A stretch of DNA of 64,000 bases. Source: Polyodon spathula (lineage: Eukaryota > Chordata > Actinopteri > Acipenseriformes > Polyodontidae). The first letter of the stretch is position 1. Each line of letters begins with the position of its first letter. Positions 13,901-24,700 of the stretch are shown one piece after another. Where the stretch lies: contig NC_054553.1 in the NCBI RefSeq assembly GCF_017654505.1, positions 3,327,974-3,391,973 of the forward strand, given 5' to 3'. Made by a program: the position numbers and the translations under genes. The notes beneath the pieces are model-generated. The model saw nothing but the letters and a program-made list of their open reading frames with translations, searched no databases and had not been told where the DNA came from.

Positions 13901-15539
13901 GCAAAAAACGTGAAATCTCACATTTGACGGTAATCAGTAGTCTTTGTACAAAAAACAGCAGCTCAGTGTCTTTGCAACTATAGCAGCCATCGACCATAAC
14001 TGAGTTTTCATTAAAACAGGCAGCACAGGGGCAGTTTTTATATTTTGCATTACAAGTGTTGTTAGTTTTTGTTATATTCTGTTATTTCATGTATTTAAAA
14101 CATTCTGCCCCATCTGCACAGCTCAAAGCCTGCCACTCTAGGCAAGCCTTTTCATAGTAATTCAGCAATGACCCCGTTTTTATAAGTGCACCAGGATCTC
14201 CTCATCTTAAACTGATGAACACACATTGCTTTTTAGAGCTACATTTTCATTAGAACACGAGATCAGCCAAAAACAAAAAACAAAAAAGTTTGTCTGCTGC
14301 TTTTTACAACTTTTCATTCTTTTAAGCTTTGCCTCGGTTTAAATCCTGTTACTTAAACCGTGTTACATTTCTAGATGCACATTGTACATGATTTGCTTCC
14401 AGGTTAATAAGCAGAGATTCACAGTCTCTGAAGCCTTTGCTGCAGGGCTGCTGTGTTGTAGTAAACGCATCCTTTTAATACAGGATTACTCCAGCTAGAA
14501 TTAGCCAGAGGTCCCGTGTGTGTAGGCGACCCTAGCCAGCAGGGTACAGTAAGCTGGGAGAGTCAAACGTTTGTTATTTTCTAGTCTTGTGCTGTACAGT
14601 ATAACATATGGGAGCGAGAGGCTAACTCTACAACTTTGGGCAAATAATGGCCAACCAAGCCGGCTGGACTCGTTCAGCCTGTCTCATTAGTACAGCCAAC
14701 AATGTAAGTTTATGTACAGGGGACAGTTCAGTTAACGCACGTTGCACTGCATTCTGGGAATTGTTCTGCCTCTTGGAGAGGTGACAGGCACCCAAAATAC
14801 ACAAAACACCCAACAACTGGGTAACCTCAAGCTATGTGCTCACTATAAAACTTTTATCAAGAGCGACTATCTACAGACCCTACTGTTGTGCAAAATTGAG
14901 TTGTGAATATATAAAAGCAAATTCTAGTTCTTTCCCATCCAAATGCATAGCACACATACTACTGACTCACACCTCACCACACCCCCGCCACATTTACACA
15001 GCGCCTTTCATACCACAGCATCACAAAGCACTTCACGGTACATTTCATGCAAATGCGCTGGTGATAGCAGCACTTGGCACAGTGATACTTAATAAACCCC
15101 CCCCCCCCCTTCATCTTCCTCGTCATTCATGCTCACCTAGTGCTGCAGGGGACAGGTAGCCTGCAGCCACCAGCTGCACACTTGTGTTAACCCATTCAGA
15201 GTTAAATGAAATGTACTTGGCATTGAATGGGTTAAACCAGATGACAACTGTTGAGAACAGCCAACTCATTCAGAGGTGGAGACCGACGTGGGCTCTAAAT
15301 GGCAGCTGTGAAGACTCTTTTACAACAGAAATCCTTACAACCAAGGGGCACGCTGCTACAAAGAGGAATTCACTGCAAATATTCACTGTGCAAATATTTA
15401 ATTTACAAAACACATTTAATTGCATAAGACAAGACAAATGATGGCCATCTCGCATAATAAGATCTAAAAAACAGACCCCAATTATCACATTCCAGATACA
15501 GAAAGAATAGATCGATGGCCCAGCGCTACATAAAATATA

Positions 15540-15543
<4 letters not shown>

Positions 15544-15575
<32 letters not shown>

Positions 15576-15588
15576 CTCATTGAGCATA

Positions 15589-15624
<36 letters not shown>
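15544..15624. repeat. Inverted homopolymer pair, T27 - 23 nt - A31
   Basis: Twenty-seven T, a 23-base spacer, then 31 A. It lies about 75 bases beyond the proposed stop codon of the minus-strand gene, so the 3' UTR could fold into a long A-U hairpin. Confidence 0.85.
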
Positions 15625-15627
<3 letters not shown>

Positions 15628-15697
15628 TCTTAAAAACGATATTTCGATTTCAGAGCACACATCTGCTTTTTGTATGGGCTCTCCTCCATCCACCCGC

Positions 15698-15714
15698 TTA
15701 GCAGTCATTAGTCT
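15698..15714 (-). CDS. Proposed terminal coding exon (ETNDC, stop)
   Basis: After acceptor TTTTTGTTGCAG, phase 1 joining gives Glu-Thr-Asn-Asp-Cys and TAA. The short coding part is chosen only by phase and acceptor quality. Confidence 0.4.
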
Positions 15715-18700
15715 CTGCAACAAAAACAATGAAGTGAAATTTGAGAAGGAGGAGTGGGACAGGTGGAACCAATCAGACCCAGGGCTGCAGGTTACAGTAC
15801 AACAGTTACCTCTTCCACTGAACACATGCAAAAGAGAGAGGACTTAATAGTTTAAACAATTAAACGTTATCCAAAAAAAGACTCATTTGAAATGTTGTCG
15901 AAACCTGTAATCTATTATCACAAACATGCATGTTAAAAATTAGTGTTATTAGGAGTTTACTATACACTTTCTCTTTAGTATTGTATGCATTTATTTTAAA
16001 CCACACCGTTTCTTGCTATGGGCCATCAGAGTAGTTACCCAACATTTCTAAATACAAGTTGAAATGTTTAAAACACATATAAATCTTAAGAGTACAAAAC
16101 CTTTAGAAAATTAGACAGAATCTCTAGAGAACCACTTTGGCCCTGGAAAAAACTGCTTCAGTTCCTGAGACTGACAGATGCGGTCCTCCTGAGACAGTGT
16201 GATCTTGTATACTAAATACTCCATCAGCAACTCTCATCCATTCCTGGTTTTACAGCAAAAAAAAAAAATATATATATATATATATATCAGGCTTGCAAGA
16301 CGCACAACATAGTCCTCACAGAAGCAAGCAGCCCTGACCCTACCTTTGGCCAGTCTCTCCCGGAGAGCTCGGATAGTCTCAGTCAGGGTCTGATTCTCGT
16401 GCTGGTACCATGCACACCGCTCACACTCTCTGCAGCCTGAAACCACAAACACCACAACCATGAACTAACACATCTGCTTGAGCTCATTATGACAGAGATG
16501 ACAGGGCATGTGTGTTGCAAACTTTTATATATCAATTGCAATCATTTTGTGTTTCCCCTTTAAATGATAAAGCAGCGAGAAATTTCCAAACTCAGTCCCT
16601 GAACATTGTGTGGTTTTCCTGTGTTTAATGTAAGCTCTGAATAAAGGCAGGGTGAATGAACTCTTAAAATCAAGCTGTACATAGCCGTTTGCAATCACCA
16701 GCGTTCGACCTTGTGATGCGTGGGTATGACGCTTTGCCGGCTGTGAATGCAGCAAAACTCCCACCCAATCAAGCTGTTAATATTTGCCGAGCTGCCTGGA
16801 ATCATCCAGGATTCAGTAGGTTTGTATCTCCTCAAAAGTAGCAATTCAAAATGAACGCTCAAGTTAACCTTGTGATCTGGGTTTCTGCTGACCTTGGAGA
16901 AGTGAAGAAGAAACGGAGACGTCAACTGTTAATGTGCTCTATATTTAACTGGTTACCAGTGCAGAGATGCTAAACTGCTGTTATACAGTCATGCTTTCTT
17001 TTTCTTGTTAAAACTTGAGCAGCAGAATTTTGAATGCATTGCAACCTATTAAGAGCATTAGCGGAAACAAGACATTCCCTAGTCAATGAAATGAAGGCGT
17101 CAGTTTCTCCACATCAGACATTCACAAAGAGGATCTGATGCAAGCGATATTTCATAGATGAAAAAAAAGATATTCCACAGATATTTCTAACGTGGGCCTC
17201 AAAAGACAACACGGAATCAAATTTAACACCTAGATTCAGGATGTAGGACTACCAATGACCAAACTAAAAACTACCAACTTTACACAGCTGGTTCGAAGAA
17301 CCCAACAGCACGACCGCTGTCTTGCTAAGATTTCATTGCAGAAAATTCTGCTGCATCCAAGTTTGAATTTCAGTCAGGCAGTTAAAGTACAGAAACAGCC
17401 AAAGCAGCATCAGGTTTAGTCTGCGTGTCGTCACCATAGCAATGAGAACTAATGCCATGACGACTAATTATTTGACCGAGGGGAAGCATACAGATATAGC
17501 ATATAAAACACAGCTGTAGTTCTCTAAACTATGTAAGGAGCATCATGACTAACACTGTCAGAGGTCGCAGTACGGTCCAAAAGAACAAGAATAGATGGAC
17601 AGCCTGAATCTGCAGTCATCAAGCAGCCCTTTCCTTGCTGTGTAAACTACTGAAGCTAGCTGTGTCTGTGCTCTACCAAGTCATTTGTTTGCACAGATAA
17701 ACCACCTACACTGAAGCCAGCTCAGAATACCATCAGCCGAAGCCTTGTGCATGCGTCACATGTGACTGGCTTTGTTCCTGAATAAACTCTTCATTGAAAC
17801 TACCTGAAGACTGGCTTATTTAAGAAAACCAAATCTTACAATGTAAATATAAAAAAAAAAAAAAAGAAATATTGCCCTCTAGTAGGCATTCAGTGGTACT
17901 GCATGTGCAGCTGTGAAATCATCACAGCGTAGTTTCTTAGCTGAAGAGGATTAAAAACAGCACACACCAAGAGACAGCAAAAAACACAAAAACTAGGTTT
18001 CATAGTACAAAGTTAGAGAGCTCGGTACCTTGATTTTCTTTAAGGGGGCCGGCTGCTGGCTGGTCGGGTTCAGGTTTGGGGCAGTTGGATTGGACTAGAT
18101 CCGAAAGAAGGAAAAAAATATAATTGTTGACATTCATATCCTGCGCATATATATATACTATATATATATTATATATATATATATATATCTATATATATCT
18201 ATATATAATCTATAATATATATATAATTATTTAATGTGTGTCTGTCTGTCTGTCTGTCTACATCTATACACACTCTTCAATAATGCAGCAAGCCATTACC
18301 AGGGAGTACAAAAAGAACAGTAAGCTCACCACAGCACAACTGCATGTGTATCAGGAAGCGGACTGAAAATAGACTGAATTACGCACTGGGGATCAGAGCT
18401 CACGACGGTCTCCCCAACGCCCCACTCCCCTTACCCTCGGTTTGCTTTAGTGGGCTAACAGCAGGCTGCTCAGATTCAAATGTGACATTGGCAGAAGAGG
18501 GAACAGACCCTGGGAAGTAAGAGAAAAGCAGGTTGGCAAAGAAAATCACTGCATCAGCAATCACATTGGCTAAAGCCTGGGCACACAACCAGCTCAGCTG
18601 GAAATTAAAACACAGGACTCAATGTTGGAGAAGCTCACAGCAGTAAGATCACTCACAAGAGTCTTACCCTCTGCTTGTTCTGGGCTGCTAGCGGTGGGGT

Positions 18701-21700
18701 CCAGAGGTGGGGCAGGCTCTAGGAAGAAGGAGGATGAAGTAAACATGTGAGAGGAGAGAGAGAGAGAACCCCAGTGCAGTCACTAATGCAGTAAAGCCAA
18801 GTGGTAAGACACATTAAATCTGCAAATATAAAAGCAACATTGGAAATTCAAAAACCAAAATATACACCAGGCTGCTCGGTACAGCACAGGTCTTACCCTC
18901 GGCTCCTGGCAGGCTGGAAGGTGGGGCAGCACCTGGGGATGAGGAAAGAAAGGAACAAAGATCCGGACTTGAGTTTTGTTCACAGCAAGGACAGGGAGCA
19001 TAAACAACAACTCCTATCCAGATAACCAAGTGCCCACAAAACACTATGCAGCGCAAGCACTGGCCTTGTGACAGCGAGCACACTCAACACAGTGGAGACT
19101 CACCCTCAGCTTGCTTCAGGGGGCTCCTAGCTGGCTGTTCTGGTTCGGGTGCGAGGTCCGCTTGAGAAGCAGGAGCTTGGAAGAAACGCAAGTTGACAAA
19201 ATTAGACAGGAATATTGGACAGCCAGCAAACTCCAGACATCTTGAGAACCTTCACTAAAGAGCACTTCAGACCTGCCTTACACTCACTGTGTCAACAGAC
19301 TCATAGTGCGCTGCTCAGGTTCAAATGTGAAGCTGGCAGACTAAGCAGGACCGAGCACAAATGAAAAACAAGTTAGCAAATACTTCCTGGCAACTTCAGT
19401 AGCGTTAACTTGGGGACCCGAGAGCCTGCAAAGTCATTGCACACAGTTTGCTTTCTTTTGCTGAATCACTCATTCCTTGTACTATTTGAGATCAGCTCTA
19501 TGGAACTGAAGATTCAAGACAACAGATTTACAGAGAACCTGGACCATGCAAAGTGGTGCATTACTCAGCACTGCTCACAGGTACCTCAGTGGTGCATTAC
19601 TCAGCACTGCTCACAGGTACCTCAGTGGTGCATTACTCAGCACTGCTCACAGGTACCTCAGTGGTGCATTACTCAGCACTGCTCACAGGTACCTCAGTGG
19701 TGCATTACTCAGCAGGGCTCACAGGTACCTCAGTGGTGCATTACTCAGCACTGCTCACAGGTACCTCAGTGGTGCATTACTCAGCACTGCTCACAGGTAC
19801 CTCAGTGGTGCATTACTCAGCACTGCTCACAGGTACCTCAGTGGTGCATTACTCAGCACTGCTCACAGGTACCTCAGTGGTGCATTACTCAGCACTGCTC
19901 ACAGGTACCTCAGTGGTGCATTACTCAGCACTGCTCACAGGTACCTCAGTGGTGCATTACTCAGCACTGCTCACAGGTACCTCAGTGGTGCATTACTCAG
20001 CACTGCTCACAGGTACCTCAGTGGTGCATTACTCAGCACAGCTCACAGGTACCTCAGTGGTGCATTACTCAGCACAGCTCACAGGTACCTCAGTGGTGCA
20101 TTACTCAGCACGGCTCACAGGTACCTCAGTGGTGCATTACTCAGCAGTGGTGCATTACCCAGCTCACAGGTACCTCAGTGGTGCATTACTCAGCACAGCT
20201 CACAGGTACCTCAGTGGTGCATTACTCAGCACAGCTCACAGGTACCTCAGTGGTGCATTACTCAGCACAGCTCACAGGTACCTCAGTGGTGCATTACTCA
20301 GCACAGCTCACAGGTACCTCAGTGGTGCATTACTCAGCAGGGCTCACAGGTACCTCGGTTGTGCATTACTCAGACCTGTCTTACCTTCAGTTTGTTCAGA
20401 CGGGCTCACGGCTGGCTGCTCTGGTTCACACGTGAGTCTGGCTGATGGAGCAGGATCTGGGATGACAGAAGTAGGAAGTAAGTGTACAATATCCTTGCAA
20501 ATTCAATAGGACAGAGTCATGGATTGGGAATCCGAGATGCAGGTAACGTCCACTGAATCTGCTGGCTCACACATCTGCAGTGCTAGCTCTGTACCAAGTG
20601 TGCATTAGGGAGAGTGAACAGCCAGCCCACTCTATACAGTACAGCCAAGTCAGCACACAGCCAGGGCAGTGCAGATAATGAAGTAGTCAGCAGTAACTCC
20701 TCTTACCCGGAGTTTGTTTTGCTGGACTGGAGTCTGGCTGCTCAGGTTCGAATGTGAGGTTGGCGGACAGGACAGTAACTGGCAAGAAACAAAAGCAGGT
20801 TAGCAAGTCAATATTACATGTCCATAGAGTTAGTACATCAATACTGACCCTGCTTAAATACAGGCATTGTGTGTTGAATATACAGCAGAGATCAACACAG
20901 CATTACTATAGGGGAGATTACCAAAGCCAGACACCCCACTCCCCAGAACAAAGAAAAGAAACTGAGCTGTCAAATGGCAGTGCCCGCAAATGGTCTCATT
21001 AGGTTTGATTACAACAAGCAATGTGTAAATATACTGCCTGGCATTAATGCATGCCGTAGTCAAAACAGCTCATTTTTCAGAACTGCAGTGCGTTACTCAG
21101 ACCGGTCTTACCCTCCGTTTGTTTGAGGGGGCTCACAGATCGCTGCTTGGGTTCAAATGTGAAGTTGGCAGAGGTGAAAGGACCTGGGAAGGAAGTAGAG
21201 AATCTCAGTACCGTGGAAACTAACTTCAAATATATAAAGAACTCAGTCGAGACAGTTGATTAGTCAACACTTCTTACCCACAGTTTGTTTTAGGGGACTC
21301 CCTCTTGGTTTGGCACTGCCAGGTCGTGGGGTAGGACCTTGGGGGGAAAGAAAACAGAAGGTCAGGATGACAATAAAAATTCTTTCAAAGCCTGTCAAAG
21401 CTGCGTTTCAGATTGAAATGCACAATGTTACACGAAAGCTTCTGCAATCACAGCTGTCCTCACTGAGCTCATCACAAATTGGTTGAGTTCAATACTATGA
21501 AAGCCTCTACTGTACCCCTGAAAGAAAGGAGAGCCTCCTACCTGTTATCTGCCTCTTTGGAGTCACCAGGCTGCTCTGCTGCAGTCTTTGATATTTCCCA
21601 GCCTGTCTCACAGGAGGCCTCAGCAGTCCTCTTGGGGCAGAAGCAGACGCTGTGGACTTCTGGGGAATCCTGCAGACACTTGGGATTGACGAGCCTGGAA

Positions 21701-24700
21701 CTGCACGACCAAATAAGAGACGCGCGGTTAGGTGACAAGATCTCCGAACGCTCACACACCCTGGAACTGGTCCGCTTACAAGAAGGGAACAGTCAGCAGA
21801 CATCAGTGAAAAGAACATGTGGGATACAAACTTCAACTCCAGTTATTAGCATCATCAGTGGCGCAGCAAAGACTAGCACAATGATATGGCATCCCACACA
21901 CTGCACTGCTCAGAAAGTTTAAACTTTGTGACCATAAACTGGAGTGAGCAGGGTTCCTATGGATTACCGCTTAGCAACATGAACACAGACTGGGGAGGCA
22001 CAGAACCCTGGAAATGGCTCTTATATCAAAGACTGGGAGGGAGAAGGTTCAAGGTTGAAATCCTGATATGGTGCCAGCTGTGATGCTTGTCTCTGGAAAG
22101 GTTAGGTTCTGTACCCATCCTGCACAATTTACCAAACCTAAAATCAAACCAAACATGAGTTAATAATAAAGCAAATAAAAGCCCTCCTTACCGATTTTCT
22201 GCCTCTTTGCCGTTGGAAGGCTGCTTTCCTCAGTGTCTCGGAATTTCCCAGAATGTCTCCGCGCCCCAGAGGCGGCTGCAGGCCCCGAGGGCTTCTGGGT
22301 AATCCCACTGGGGCCTGGAATGGCTGAACCTGCAAATTGGCAGAACAAATTCAGTGAAGATGAGTTACAAGACCTTCCCAGCTCCCTGTCTTTAGCACCA
22401 GCACCACTCGGCTACACCGATGGAAATAATTCTTCTGGGTTATAACCGTGACAACCACCAGCACAGGATTGCCATCAAATCATGAAATGTAAAGAATATA
22501 CAGAAAGACAAGAAATTAACAGGACCATCACGTCCTCGAGATGTTTTTCATGCTATGCTGTTGTCAATTTTCTGTAGTACTGCCGGATATTAAACGCCGA
22601 GGTGGTACTGCAGGAGTCTGCATATAGGAACACCTCCCAGAACACTTCCTAAGCTGCTGCTGCATTTATTAACGTGTGTAGGGGTGCTGGGCTCCGTTCA
22701 TTAACGTTACCGTCATGATTATAGTTTATTAACATACACTTGCCTATTGCTTTTCTCTTATTCTGTTCATTTCATGTCAATGCACGTGTGGCATGACAAG
22801 TAACACATATTCATTGATCAATACTCGGCCTGCTTCCCGTAGGGTGTTCTCCTAGCCAGACTCTACTGTATGTATTACTGAATGACATTCTGTTTGTAGC
22901 GAGACCTCTGGGGCTGACTGAGCCTGGCTTTCGCAATCCCTTCCCTTTCAGGTCAGCAGACACCCTGGGCCCCTGCAGAGACATGTGGGGGGGCCTCGTC
23001 CCCGAGACGGCTGGCTTGGGAAGGCTGGAGCCCAGCGCCTTGGTACCTGAAGCAACACAAGCCTGTTTAATAAGCAATACAGCGGTGAGCCATGCAGCAG
23101 GTACAGAGAAACCTGCATTTTTAAAAGGCAACAGAACACACACAGGTATCATACTGTAAACCCCAGAGGATGCTGTCAAAGCAGCGGTTTACTCCAAGCT
23201 TAGTAAGACCAAAGATTTTATGGTGTTTGAAGTTATGGTAGGTTATTCTTGAGGGCGGTCAGAGTGACTAAGCCCTTTCTCACCGGCAGCTGCAGGAGGC
23301 TTGAGGCCACTCGAAGCCGGCTTTGCAGAGTTGCACGCTGGAGTGAAGGCAGAGGTCTGCAAAAACAACAAATATATCATTAATGCATCGGGAGCATCCA
23401 TTCTCATTTCATAGCAGTGACTACTGAAAGCGCATAGCAAAACCAGAGGTTATTACTGCTGGATATGCCAGTGAATCTCATCTGCCAACAATGCTGAACA
23501 TTGATATTGTTCATCTGATGGTGGGGGTGTCAAGGGTTACCTCTGCTGTGCTGGAGTTCTTCCCTCCTCCTCTTTCAGGCTTCTTCACAGATGCTGGCCT
23601 GGGGAGTCTTTGAATCTTGACACTGGGGTGGGCTGGTCCGGAAGGGAGGCCAAAGCGGGGGTTCACCAGGGAGGGGCGTTGTGACTGCACAGCCCCCGGA
23701 GGCACCAGTGTCTTGGGCCGTGTGGAGCGGAGCGATGGGGGCACCAGCGTCTTTCTAGACAAAGTGGGCAGCCCTGTCACCGACGGGGGCAGGAGAGTCT
23801 TTTGCTGCCCCAGAATATTGGAGGGCCGGACGCTCTGGCTGGCTCGAGTTGGCAGGGTGCTGGGCTGAGCGTTCGATTGGAGTGGCTTGTTGCTGCTGCT
23901 GCTGCCCTCGGCGCTCGAAATGCTGAACAAGACACTGGAGTCCCTGTTGAAGGAGAGGCACTTCATCGCTTTGCCCTGCTGGAAATTGGGCCCAGCAAGC
24001 GGGGTCGAAGTGACCAGGCAGGAGACCTTTATATCTGGGCTGCCATCCGCAGGCCACGGCAGGAAGCAATCCTGGCCCTGCTGGGAAACCACAGGGCTGG
24101 TCAAGACACTGCGGCTGAAAGTGCTCTCGCTGGGAGGCCCCCTGCCTGCCACCCGGTCGGCTCCCCTCTCTCCTTCAGGCACTCCGCCTGCAGCTCCAGG
24201 CTTCAGTTCCCAGGTCTGGTTGTGGTCAGCCTCCCCCTTTGCTGGCTCCACTTCCATTCCCGCTGAGTTCTTCAGGTCCATGGTGGCATTTGGCAATTCC
24301 ATGGTGGCATTCTTCAGGTCCACAGTGGTGCTGGGAAGATCAATGGTGGCATTCAGGTCCACCATAGTGTTGGGCAGATCGATGGTGTCATTACCCCCGA
24401 CGCTGGTGCCCTCCTCTTTTTTCTCCAGACTTTCCTGAGCTGAGCCGGATGCTCTGTAGGAGCCGCTGCCTGACAACTCCTCGGCTTCCTCCACAATTTC
24501 CAGCAGCACTGTGGCATTCCCGCACTCCTTTTTCTCAGGTGGCTCCTCGCAGGTCTTTCCTTGCGAGGACGGAGAGAGACTTCTCAGCGCTCGCACCCGT
24601 TTCAGCAGCGCAAGGGCGTAGGACTTGGCCGACATAGAGTCACGCAGCGAGGATCCAGCAGCCTTGCTCTCGTCCTCCTCCTCCTCCTCCTGCCCTCCTC

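Larger units (their letters stand above)
10061..15697. other. Non-coding, mostly nothing recognised
   Basis: No gene is supported. It contains a CAG run (11406-11436), two diverged copies of a segment beginning GAAGCTGTTTCTTCT (near 11268 and 11806), and traces of old repeats. The right end is probably the 3' UTR of the minus-strand gene ending at 15698; ATTAAA-type signals lie near 15400 and 15415 on that strand. Confidence 0.45.

Noticed and set aside
19553..20372. CRISPR-like array (36-bp direct repeats)
   Set aside because: Repeats are directly adjacent with no unique spacers, in a vertebrate intron.
19410..20445. Three overlapping plus-strand ORFs of about 300-340 codons with WCITQHCSQVPQ-type repeats
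   Set aside because: They are the three frames of a 36-bp minisatellite lying in an intron; the frame stays open only because 36 is divisible by three.
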